NCBI GenBank assembly: GCA_050305975.1
Contig: JBNLGI010000028.1
Span: forward strand, 1 to 30,445
DNA from: Thiodiazotropha sp050305975
GTDB taxonomy: Bacteria > Pseudomonadota > Gammaproteobacteria > Chromatiales > Chromatiaceae
DNA length: 30,445 bases
Direction: 5' to 3'
Part shown: positions 15,832 through 22,937 of the stretch, in pieces
Layout: the number at the start of each line of letters is the position of its first letter
Numbering within the stretch: position 1 is the stretch's first letter
Translations under genes and position numbers: made by a program
Notes under the pieces: generated by a model
Database searches by the model: none
Seen by the model: only the letters and a program-made list of their open reading frames with translations
What the model was told of the DNA's origin: nothing

Positions 15832-16850
15832 GGGGAGGACTCCAGACGCTGGCGGCGGCGAAAGCGCGGCACCAGGATCAGCATCAGCGGCAGCAGCAGC
15901 CAGTAGAAGTGTTCGTTCCAGACCCGGGTCTTCTCCTGGGTCGGTGTCGGCTGCCCCAGGTCGCCGGCCGTCAGCTCCAGAATCGCCTCGCTGTCATCGT
16001 CACGGAAGTCGGCCTGCAGATAGCGACCGCCGCCCGCCTTCGCCAGCTGTTGCAGCAGACGCTCGTTGAGGCGGGATTCGATGATGCGGCCGGAACGGTC
16101 GCGCAACAGGTCGCGCTGGCCCGACTGGGCGGGTATGGGACCGCCGCCCGGGGTGCCGATGCCGAGTACATGCAGGGTGATGCCTTTCCGTCTCAGCTCC
16201 GCGATCTTGGTGGTCAGGTCCGGCTCGTCGAAATCGCCGTCGCTGATGAGGAGGATGCTGCGCCCGCTTTCGCCCGTTCCCAGCAGCTGCCTGGCCCGCT
16301 CGAGAGCGGCGTCGAGGCGGCTTCCCTTGAGGCTGGCCAGATCGGTGTTCACCGCCGGCAGGGCGTTGAGCAGGCTCTGGCTGTCCTCGGTGATGGGGGA
16401 GATCACCAGCGGCACCGAGGCGAAGGCGATGAGGCCGATACGCAGCTCCCGGTTGAGCTGCACCAGGTCCTGTACCTCCTGGCGCGCCCGCGCCAGCCGC
16501 GAGGGGGCCACGTCGGCCACGTTCATGGAGCGGGAGATGTCCAGCAGGATCACCAGTTCGTTGACCGGCGAGAAGGCCTCGATATCGGCGTAGTCCCAGC
16601 GCGGTCCGGCCAGGGCCAGCACCAGCAGAATCCACAGTATCGACCAGCGGGAGAAGCGGCTCCAGCGCTCGTTGACGTCGAGCTCGCGCACGCCGGTGAG
16701 GTGGGGCAGCAGATGTTCGTCGGCGTAACGGTGGAGCGGGCCCCTGCTCGGTCGCACTACGCTGAAGACCAGCCAGGCCAGTACCGGGATCAGGCCCAGC
16801 AGGGCGAACAGCCACTCGGGTCTGGCGAAGTGGAAGCCGGCTTCAGGCAT
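15828..16850 (-). CDS. batB: BatB-like von Willebrand A domain membrane protein
   Basis: The product has 340 residues. Two N-terminal transmembrane helices (about 13-32 and 68-81) flank a short loop. A von Willebrand A domain (about 96-290) follows, with an intact metal-ion-dependent adhesion site D104-I-S106-R-S108 and a second conserved acidic motif in ISDGDFDEPD. A C-terminal transmembrane helix (about 311-328) ends in a basic tail RFRRRQR. The VWA domain therefore sits on the periplasmic side between membrane anchors, as in BatB. It overlaps batA by 8 bases and batC by 4 (ATGA), so it is translationally coupled. In related systems the MoxR ATPase acts on VWA partners; that role here is inference from gene order. 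Confidence 0.9.
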   Translation of the reverse strand: MPEAGFHFARPEWLFALLGLIPVLAWLVFSVVRPSRGPLHRYADEHLLPHLTGVRELDVNERWSRFSRWSILWILLVLALAGPRWDYADIEAFSPVNELVILLDISRSMNVADVAPSRLARARQEVQDLVQLNRELRIGLIAFASVPLVISPITEDSQSLLNALPAVNTDLASLKGSRLDAALERARQLLGTGESGRSILLISDGDFDEPDLTTKIAELRRKGITLHVLGIGTPGGGPIPAQSGQRDLLRDRSGRIIESRLNERLLQQLAKAGGGRYLQADFRDDDSEAILELTAGDLGQPTPTQEKTRVWNEHFYWLLLPLMLILVPRFRRRQRLESSP

Positions 16851-17889
16851 AACCGCCTCCTCGCAGACGGCGGGCGCGACCTTCGGGATAGAGTCCCAGG
16901 ATCAGCAGGCAGAGCAGGGCGAATGCGAGCGGCCACTGATAGAGCGGTCGCGGGATGTAGAGGGTGCGCGACTCCGCCTCGGTCTTCTCCAGCTCGCCGA
17001 TGCGCTCATAGATCTTCTCCAGCGCCTCGGTGTCGGTGGCGCGGAAGTAGGCGCCGCCGGTGATGCGGGCGATCTCCTGCAGGGTCGCCTCGTCGAATCC
17101 CAGGCCTTCGGCCCAGACATAGCTGCGCATGTCGGCATCGAGCATGCGCACCCGCTTCTCGTCGCTGCCGACACCGATGGTGTAGATCTTGATGCCCTCC
17201 TGCTTGGCCAGCTGGGCCGCCTTCAGGGGGGGGATGATGCCGCCCTCGTTCTTGCCGTCGGTGACCAGGATCATGACCCGGGAGCCTTCCGGCCGCTCGC
17301 GCAGTTTCTTCACGCCGAGTCCCATGGCGTCGCCCATGGCGGTGGCCGGGCCGGCGATGGCCGGCACCAGTTCGTTGAGCAGCTTGTCGACCGCATTCAG
17401 GTCGAAGGTCAGGGGGGAGAGGACATAGGCCCGGCTGCCGAAGATCACCAGTCCCACCCGGTCGCCCTGGCGCCCCTGGATGAACTGGCTGACCACCCCC
17501 TTGACCACCTGCATGCGGCTCACCTGTTCATCGTTGAGGGTGAAGTCGAGGGCGGTCATGGAGCGGGAAGTGTCGACGGCCAGCATCAGGTCGTAACCGG
17601 CGGTGCGGTTCTCGGTATGGGGTTCCAGCCACTGGGGCCGCATTAGCGCCACCACTAGCGCCGCCCACAGGAGGTAGAGCAGCCCGATATAGAGACGGGC
17701 GCTCAGGGGCTGGTGCGGTGTGCGGGTCTCGAAGGCGCTTTGCAGATGCCCCAGCATGGGATGGAGCAGGGTGGTCTGGGTACCCTCCACCCGGTCGTGC
17801 GCCTCGCCCGCCGGGCGTGGCCAGAACAGGCTCACCAGCGGGGGCAGGAGCAGCAGCAGTCCCATCAAGGGCCAGTGGAACTCAAACAC
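16843..17889 (-). CDS. batA: BatA-like von Willebrand A domain membrane protein
   Basis: The product has 348 residues. The N-terminal helix (about 6-24) and a second helix (about 66-83) precede the VWA domain (about 98-300), whose metal site is intact as D106-T-S108-R-S110. The matching SRVMILVTDGKNEGGI motif follows, then a C-terminal helix (about 318-337). I choose the GTG at 17889 (FEFHWPLMGLLLLLPP), which has GAGGAGG six bases upstream and gives the short N-terminus usual for BatA. An ATG 36 bases further upstream would add twelve residues overlapping the DUF4381 gene. The start overlaps that gene's stop by 8 bases. BatA and BatB appear to be paralogous partners. Confidence 0.9.
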   Translation of the reverse strand: MFEFHWPLMGLLLLLPPLVSLFWPRPAGEAHDRVEGTQTTLLHPMLGHLQSAFETRTPHQPLSARLYIGLLYLLWAALVVALMRPQWLEPHTENRTAGYDLMLAVDTSRSMTALDFTLNDEQVSRMQVVKGVVSQFIQGRQGDRVGLVIFGSRAYVLSPLTFDLNAVDKLLNELVPAIAGPATAMGDAMGLGVKKLRERPEGSRVMILVTDGKNEGGIIPPLKAAQLAKQEGIKIYTIGVGSDEKRVRMLDADMRSYVWAEGLGFDEATLQEIARITGGAYFRATDTEALEKIYERIGELEKTEAESRTLYIPRPLYQWPLAFALLCLLILGLYPEGRARRLRGGGYA

Positions 17890-18361
17890 GGCACGCCTCC
17901 TCGCTGACCCAGTGCAGGGCGGCATCGATCAACTCGGCCAGGATCACCTTGTCGGCGCTGCGGTCGGGCGGGGCATAGGGGAGTGATAACAGCAACTCTC
18001 CTTTGTCGCGCCAGGCGAAGCCGGTGGAGTCGTTGCTCTGCAGCCAGTCGAGCCACATCTCGCCGGTGAGGGCGGCGGTCTGTTCGCGTCCGCAGCGGGC
18101 GATGGCGATACGCCGCAGCAGCTCCGACAGCTCTCCCGCCACCTGTTTGGCCGATTCCCGCCTCATGCGTTTGCGCAGCGCCAGCAAGTGGCGGCGGGCG
18201 TCCTGTTGCCAGCGGCCCAGGGGGTAGAGGCGGCGTCGGCGCAGAATCCAGACCACCAGCAGCACCAGCAGCAACAGGCCCAGCAGCAGCAGCCACCAGC
18301 CCGGAGCCGGTGGCCACCAGGGGGCGGAGTCGATGCCGCGGATGTCGCGTAACGGGTCCAA
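17882..18361 (-). CDS. DUF4381 membrane protein of the bat operon
   Basis: The product has 159 residues. One transmembrane helix (about 21-40, LLLLGLLLLVLLVVWIL) follows a tryptophan/proline-rich start (PWWPPAPGWW). A cytoplasmic helical, arginine-rich domain comes next (RRHLLALRKRMRRES, then LLRRIAIARCGREQTAALTGEMWLDWL). This is the usual build of DUF4381 proteins, found between DUF58 and BatA genes in gammaproteobacterial MoxR operons. The start is TTG at 18361 with an AGGCGG-like site upstream, six bases after the DUF58 stop. Its molecular job is unknown. Position suggests it bridges the DUF58 protein and the VWA membrane complex, which is inference. Confidence 0.87.
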   Translation of the reverse strand: MDPLRDIRGIDSAPWWPPAPGWWLLLLGLLLLVLLVVWILRRRRLYPLGRWQQDARRHLLALRKRMRRESAKQVAGELSELLRRIAIARCGREQTAALTGEMWLDWLQSNDSTGFAWRDKGELLLSLPYAPPDRSADKVILAELIDAALHWVSEEACRV

Positions 18362-18367
18362 GGCCGC

Positions 18368-19279
18368 CTATCGCCTCCCGTAGTGTCGGGCCAGGCCGAG
18401 GGTCAGGGCCAAGTGGATCTCTTCGTTGGTTGCCACCGGCATCAGGGTGATGCCCAGGCGGTTGCACAGTCCCTGCAGCCTCTGGCGTCGCGCCTCCCAC
18501 TCGCTGGTGTAGCGGGCGCGCGCCTGGCGGTTCGAGGTGTCGATCTCGGCGGTTTCGCCGGCGGGACCGACAAAGGTGACCCGGCCCATCTCCGGCAGCT
18601 CCCGGTCGGCGGGATCGTCCACCGGTAGCAGCACCAGGGTGTGGTGCTGGGTCAGGCGGCCCAGGGTCTGTTCGAGATTCTGGATCTCCCGGTTCATGTC
18701 GGCGATGACGAAGATCAGGGAGCCGGTGGCGGTACCCCGATCGGCCCGCTGCAGGGCCTCGGCCAGGCAGTCGCGGGAGGGTTGCTCGGTGGTGCCCTCC
18801 ACGGTCAGGGCGTGGAGCAGGCGCCACAGCGCCCGGCGGTCCTTGGTGGGACGGAAGTACTGCATGCCCTGCTCGCTGTCGCCGAACAGCATGCCGCCGA
18901 CACGGTCGTGCAGCCTCGAGGCGGCCCAGCCGAGCAGGGCGGCGGCCTTGGCCGCCTGCACCGATTTGAAGGTGCCGCGGGTGCCGAAGCTCATATGGGG
19001 CCCGCGGTCGATGCAGAGCACCACGTTGCGCTCGCGCTCCTCGCGGAAGATCTTCAGATGGGGCACGTTGGTGCGGGCGGTGACGTTCCACTCCATATTA
19101 CGGATGTCGTCGCCTTCGCGGTATTCGCGCACCTCCTCGAAGTCGAGGCCGGTGCCACGGAAGACCGAGGCGTAGAGTCCGCTGAAGCTGGAGTTGACCA
19201 GGTGGTGCGAGGCCAGGCCGAGGGTGTGGGCCTGGTGACGCAGCTCCAGCAGGTCGTCGAGGTGTGGATAGAGGCTCAT
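18368..19279 (-). CDS. DUF58 domain protein of the MoxR operon
   Basis: The product has 303 residues and is soluble. The family signature EVREYREGDDIRNMEWNVTAR (start about 49) and HLKIFREERERNVVLCID lead into a degenerate VWA-like region, where the metal-site motif reads D91-R-G-P-H-M-S rather than D-x-S-x-S. DUF58 proteins are consistently encoded next to MoxR ATPases and probably act with them. I choose the ATG at 19279, with GGAGAGG seven bases upstream. The longer open frame upstream of it only shadows moxR in another frame. It starts 13 bases after the moxR stop and ends six bases before the DUF4381 start. Confidence 0.9.
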   Translation of the reverse strand: MSLYPHLDDLLELRHQAHTLGLASHHLVNSSFSGLYASVFRGTGLDFEEVREYREGDDIRNMEWNVTARTNVPHLKIFREERERNVVLCIDRGPHMSFGTRGTFKSVQAAKAAALLGWAASRLHDRVGGMLFGDSEQGMQYFRPTKDRRALWRLLHALTVEGTTEQPSRDCLAEALQRADRGTATGSLIFVIADMNREIQNLEQTLGRLTQHHTLVLLPVDDPADRELPEMGRVTFVGPAGETAEIDTSNRQARARYTSEWEARRQRLQGLCNRLGITLMPVATNEEIHLALTLGLARHYGRR

Positions 19280-19292
19280 GGTCTCGCCTCTC

Positions 19293-20249
19293 CTAAGGTA
19301 TGGCCACCATGTCCAGCAGTCGGGAGAGGAAGTCGTCAGTGGTGATCCCCTCCGCCTCCGCCTCGAAGGTGAGCAGGATGCGGTGGCGCAGGATCGGAGG
19401 CGCCACCGCCTGGATATGGTGGGGGGCGACGAACTCCTCGCCATCGAGCCAGGCGCGGGCGCGGGCGCAGCGGGCCAGCGCGATACTGGCCCGGGGCGAG
19501 GCGCCGAAGCGACACCAGCGGGCCAGGTCCTTGTCGTAGGCCGACGGGTTGCGGCTGGCCTGCACCAGATCGACGATGTAGCTGTTGAGCTTGGGATCGA
19601 GATAGAGCTCGGCCACCTGCTGGCGGATGGCGAAAAGCTCCTTCTGGCTCAGGGGTTTGTCGGGCGGGGTCGGCTTCTCTTTCTGCTGGGCGCTGTCGAG
19701 TTCCAGGATCTGCAGCTCCTCGCCGCGACTGGGGTAGTTGACGTTGGCCTGCATCAGAAAACGGTCGAGCTGGGCCTCCGGCAGGTGGTAGGTGCCCTCC
19801 TGCTCCACCGGATTCTGGGTCGCCAGGACCATGAAAAAAGGGGGCAGTTGATAGGTGGTCTGACCCACGGTGATCTGTTTCTCGCCCATCGATTCGAGCA
19901 GTGCCGACTGCACCTTGGCCGGAGCCCGGTTGACCTCGTCCGCCAACAGAATGTTGTGGAACAGGGGGCCGGGACGGAATTCGAACTCCCCTTTCTCATG
20001 GCGGTAGATGTCGGTGCCGATGAGGTCTGAGGGCAGCAGGTCTGGGGTGAACTGGACGCGGTGGAAATCCCCCTCGATGGCCTCCGCCAGGGCCTTCACA
20101 GCCGTGGTCTTGGCCAGCCCCGGCAACCCCTCGATGAGGAGGTGGCCGTCGCTGAGCAGGCAGATCAGCATACTGTCGATAAAGTCGGTCTGGCCGATGA
20201 CACGGGAGGCGAGATGCCCACGCAGGGGATCGAGGACGGAAGGATTCAT
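19293..20249 (-). CDS. moxR: MoxR-family AAA+ ATPase
   Basis: A chaperone-like AAA+ ATPase thought to mature or activate VWA-containing complexes. Numbered from the GTG nine bases upstream of the chosen ATG, the product (318-321 residues) shows Walker A GLPGLAKT (44-51), Walker B ILLADE (103-108) with NRAPAKVQSALLE after it, sensor 1 LATQNP and LPEAQLDRF. The C-terminal lid helices include the ARWCRFGASPRASIAL sensor 2 region. It is the first gene of the moxR-DUF58-DUF4381-batA-batB-batC-batD operon. Two starts are possible: ATG 20249 and GTG 20258. Neither has a strong ribosome binding site. The promoter must lie in the divergent AT-rich region shared with typA, but I could not place it. Confidence 0.93.
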   Translation of the reverse strand: MNPSVLDPLRGHLASRVIGQTDFIDSMLICLLSDGHLLIEGLPGLAKTTAVKALAEAIEGDFHRVQFTPDLLPSDLIGTDIYRHEKGEFEFRPGPLFHNILLADEVNRAPAKVQSALLESMGEKQITVGQTTYQLPPFFMVLATQNPVEQEGTYHLPEAQLDRFLMQANVNYPSRGEELQILELDSAQQKEKPTPPDKPLSQKELFAIRQQVAELYLDPKLNSYIVDLVQASRNPSAYDKDLARWCRFGASPRASIALARCARARAWLDGEEFVAPHHIQAVAPPILRHRILLTFEAEAEGITTDDFLSRLLDMVAIP

Positions 20250-20608
20250 AGACTTCACTTCTTCAGGATGATTCTCATGGGTGCGGCTATCGGGTGTTCG
20301 CCCGCAGGGTGAACCCCGGCTTTATCGGGTGCGCAGGCCGCAAATTGGCACCTATCCTGTCCGTATTTCGAGGGCAGTGCAAGCAGTAGAAGTAGACCGG
20401 CGTATTTGATTATTAGCGATTTACGTTATCCGTAAAAATATTAAAAAACGCATAAAATCTGATGGTTGCGAGGGGATCTTTGGTCCCAAACCAGTCACTT
20501 GCTTTGTGTGCTATGCACAATCTCCCTGCTACGATGGCGGCGCCATTTGAAGGCTTGCTCCCATTCCGGGTCATGCTTGCCCCTGCGGGCATAACGTACT
20601 GTTTGATA

Positions 20609-20622
20609 GTGAGAATTTTCAA
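20609..20622. promoter_or_regulatory. Candidate operator, copy 1 (upstream of typA)
   Basis: GTGAGAATTTTCAA is identical to 22881-22894. Its core TGAGAATTTTCA is a dyad with one mismatched pair. TGATAG lies immediately to the left here, and its inverse CTATCA immediately to the right of copy 2. The motif therefore occurs with the same neighbour in opposite orientation at two promoters. Confidence 0.45.
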
Positions 20623-20702
20623 TTGTTCATTTTTTTTACAATTTAATGAAAGTGTAATAACGACGCGGATCGGGAGCCGGTTGGCGAAGATTTTCAACAG
20701 AG

Positions 20703-20725
20703 TTATCCACAGCATCTGTGGGTAA
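20703..20725. promoter_or_regulatory. Inverted pair of DnaA-box-like 9-mers
   Basis: TTATCCACA (20703-20711) is the perfect E. coli R-type DnaA box. TGTGGGTAA (20717-20725) is its inverse with one mismatch (TTACCCACA). They form a 10-bp stem around a 3-base loop, about 160 bases upstream of the typA start, in AT-rich DNA. Confidence 0.5.
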
Positions 20726-20848
20726 GCGATAATTTTTCATTATCAAGGGCGGTTGTCGATTGTATTTCCCAATGATTCTCAAAACGAACGCTAAGTCGCA
20801 GAAATGAATGGAGTTTCAAAATTAGACAGACATTTGGCCCTATATAGG

Positions 20849-20854
20849 TATAAT
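20849..20854 (+). promoter_or_regulatory. -10 box of typA
   Basis: A perfect TATAAT lies 30 bases before the GTG start. No good -35 is found at 16-18 bases; TAGACA (20823-20828) sits 20 bases upstream, so the promoter may depend on an activator. Confidence 0.5.
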
Positions 20855-20884
20855 CCGCCCTCATTTTTTTGCAGGACAGCCACC

Positions 20885-22696
20885 GTGATTCAGTCGCTCA
20901 GAAACATTGCCATCATTGCCCATGTCGACCATGGCAAGACCACCCTCGTGGACGAACTGCTGAAGCAGTCCGGTACCCTGGGCGAACGCTTCGGCGTGGT
21001 GGAGCGGGTGATGGACTCCAACGACCAGGAGAAGGAGCGCGGGATCACCATCCTCTCCAAGAACACCGCCATCCGCTGGAACGGCTACCGCATCAACGTG
21101 GTGGACACCCCCGGACACGCCGACTTCGGCGGCGAGGTGGAGCGGGTGCTGTCGATGGTCGATTCGGTGCTGCTGCTGGTGGACGCTCAGGAGGGTCCGA
21201 TGCCGCAGACCCGCTTCGTCACCCAGAAGGCCTTCAAACACGGCCTGCGCCCCATCGTGGTGGTGAACAAGATCGACAAGCCCGGCGCCCGGCCCGACTG
21301 GGTGGTGGACCAGGTGTTCGAACTCTTCGACCAGCTGGGGGCGACCGATGAGCAGCTCGATTTCCCCATCGTCTACGCCTCGGCCATCAACGGTTACGCC
21401 GGACTCGACAGCGATGTGCGCTCCGGCGACATGACTCCGCTGTTCGAGACCATCGTCGAGCACTGTCCGGTACCGGAGGTGGATCCCGACGGCCCCTTTC
21501 TGATGCAGATCTCCAATCTCGACTACAACAGCTATGTGGGCGCCATCGCCGTTGGTCGCGTCACCCGGGGTACGGTCAAGCCCAATCAGCAGGTGGTGGT
21601 GGTGAAGTACGACGGCGAACAGTACCGGGCCAAGATCGGCCTGGTCTACGGCTACCTGGGGCTCGAACGTTTCGAGGTCGAGCAGGCAACCGCGGGCGAC
21701 ATCATCGCCGTTACCGGTCTGGAGGCGCCCAATGTCTCCGATACCCTCTGCCACCCGGAGCATGTGACGGCGATGCCCCGCCTCAGCGTGGACGAGCCCA
21801 CCGTCTCCATGACCTTCCAGGTCAATACCTCGCCCTTTGCTGGCCGTGAAGGCAAATACCTCACCTCGCGCCAGCTCAAGGACCGGCTGGAGCGGGAGCT
21901 GATCCACAACGTGGCGCTGCGAGTCGAGGAGGGCACCGATCCTGAGAAGTTCAAGGTCTCCGGCCGCGGCGAGCTCCACCTTTCGGTCCTCATCGAGTCG
22001 ATGCGACGCGAGGGCTTCGAGCTGGCGGTGTCGCGCCCTGAGGTCATCTTCCGCGAGGTCGACGGCGAGGTCTGCGAACCCTACGAGCAGCTCACGGTCG
22101 ATGTGGAGGAGGCCCATCAGGGCACCATCATGGAGGCCCTGGGCACCCGCAAGGGTGAACTCAAGGATATGATCCCGGACGGCAAGGGACGGGTGCGGCT
22201 CGACTACATCATCCCGTCCCGGGGTCTGATCGGCTTTCAGACCGAGTTCATGACCAGCACCTCCGGCACCGGTCTGATCTACCATGTCTTCGACCACTAC
22301 GGTCCGGCCCAGCACGGCGGCATCGCGCCGCGCAAGAACGGGGTGCTGATCTCCAACGGCCAGGGCAAGGTGCTCGGCTTCGCCCTGTTCAATCTGCAGG
22401 AGCGGGGTCGCCTCTTCTCCAAGCCGGGCGACGAAGTCTATGAGGGGCAGATCGTCGGTATCCACTCGCGGGAGAACGATCTGGTGGTCAACCCCCTGAA
22501 GGGCAAACAGCTGACCAACATCCGCGCCGCCGGCAAGGACGACGCCATCATGCTGACGCCGCCGCTGCGCTATAGTCTGGAGCAGGCTCTGGAATTCATC
22601 GAGGATGATGAACTGGTGGAAGTGACGCCCAGCGCCATCCGCATCCGCAAGAAGCATCTGAAAGAGCACGAACGGAAACGGGCGGCAAGGGATTGA
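20885..22696 (+). CDS. typA: Ribosome-binding translational GTPase TypA/BipA
   Basis: A translation-factor GTPase that binds the 70S ribosome and helps assembly and growth under stress or cold. The 603-residue product matches the family length (E. coli 607). The G domain shows G1 AHVDHGKT (about 10-17), the switch region ERGITILSKN, G3 DTPGHADF and G4 VVNKIDKPGA. Domain II, the EF-G-like domains III/V (YEQLTVDVEEAHQGTIMEALGTRKGEL, GRVRLDYIIPSRGLIGF) and the TypA-specific C-terminal domain ending RIRKKHLKEHERKR complete it. I choose the GTG at 20885 because the protein then begins MIQSLRNIAIIAHVDHGKTT, like other TypA proteins, and AGGACA lies upstream. A longer ATG-started frame at 20804 adds 27 unconserved residues over the promoter. 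Monocistronic, ending in a hairpin. Confidence 0.96.
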   Translation: MIQSLRNIAIIAHVDHGKTTLVDELLKQSGTLGERFGVVERVMDSNDQEKERGITILSKNTAIRWNGYRINVVDTPGHADFGGEVERVLSMVDSVLLLVDAQEGPMPQTRFVTQKAFKHGLRPIVVVNKIDKPGARPDWVVDQVFELFDQLGATDEQLDFPIVYASAINGYAGLDSDVRSGDMTPLFETIVEHCPVPEVDPDGPFLMQISNLDYNSYVGAIAVGRVTRGTVKPNQQVVVVKYDGEQYRAKIGLVYGYLGLERFEVEQATAGDIIAVTGLEAPNVSDTLCHPEHVTAMPRLSVDEPTVSMTFQVNTSPFAGREGKYLTSRQLKDRLERELIHNVALRVEEGTDPEKFKVSGRGELHLSVLIESMRREGFELAVSRPEVIFREVDGEVCEPYEQLTVDVEEAHQGTIMEALGTRKGELKDMIPDGKGRVRLDYIIPSRGLIGFQTEFMTSTSGTGLIYHVFDHYGPAQHGGIAPRKNGVLISNGQGKVLGFALFNLQERGRLFSKPGDEVYEGQIVGIHSRENDLVVNPLKGKQLTNIRAAGKDDAIMLTPPLRYSLEQALEFIEDDELVEVTPSAIRIRKKHLKEHERKRAARD

Positions 22697-22728
22697 TCGG
22701 GAGCGGCGCTGAGCCGGGCCCAAGAAAA

Positions 22729-22759
22729 AAGCCCGACGGCATTCCATGCAGTCGGGCTT
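22729..22759. terminator. Terminator hairpin after typA
   Basis: AAGCCCGAC (22729-22737) and GTCGGGCTT (22751-22759) form a 9-bp stem. The 13-base loop can itself pair as GCAT/ATGC. The T-rich tail is better on the minus strand (TTTTTT from plus-strand A-run 22725-22730), but the position 33 bases after the typA stop fits termination of typA. Confidence 0.7.
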
Positions 22760-22880
22760 ATGGTCGTCGGCTTGGTTGGCAAAGCTTATCGTCCGTGATG
22801 CCCTCCTGAGCGTAGATGATCCTGGGGTACTTCCTTGATGACGACAACTTAATAGTTACACAAAATTTCACAGTTCGAAT

Positions 22881-22894
22881 GTGAGAATTTTCAA
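22881..22894. promoter_or_regulatory. Candidate operator, copy 2 (upstream of pip)
   Basis: Identical 14 bases to 20609-20622, 44 bases before the pip start codon, followed directly by CTATCA. See the first copy for the dyad and orientation. Confidence 0.45.
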
Positions 22895-22901
22895 CTATCA
22901 C

Positions 22902-22919
22902 TGTAGGATTTTTCCTACA
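22902..22919 (+). promoter_or_regulatory. Perfect hairpin in the pip leader
   Basis: TGTAGGA and TCCTACA form a perfect 7-bp stem with a TTTT loop, ending 18 bases before the pip start codon. It is close enough to influence ribosome access, or it could be a second protein-binding dyad. Confidence 0.4.
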
Positions 22920-22937
22920 CGATAAATCCATCAGGAA

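Larger units (their letters stand above)
20259..20884. other. AT-rich divergent control region between moxR and typA
   Basis: About 625 bases with clearly lower GC than the flanking genes, especially 20400-20450 and 20600-20880. It holds a dyad TTTACG-N5-CGTAAA (20420-20436), the TGAGAATTTTCA operator candidate, a DnaA-box dyad, GATAAT-N5-ATTATC (20729-20745) and a perfect TATAAT before typA. The short open frame on the minus strand (20413-20715) has no coding character I trust. No RNA gene is recognised. Confidence 0.65.

Noticed and set aside
20413..20715. 100-codon minus-strand frame in the moxR-typA gap
   Set aside because: AT-rich, no ribosome site, and no domain; its middle section overlaps the operator and dyads.
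20729..20745. GATAAT-N5-ATTATC as a Fur box
   Set aside because: The spacer is two bases shorter than the classical 19-base Fur box, and the middle lacks the third hexamer.
20861..22747. 628-codon minus-strand frame opposite typA
   Set aside because: Exact antisense of a highly conserved GTPase; composition typical of shadow frames.
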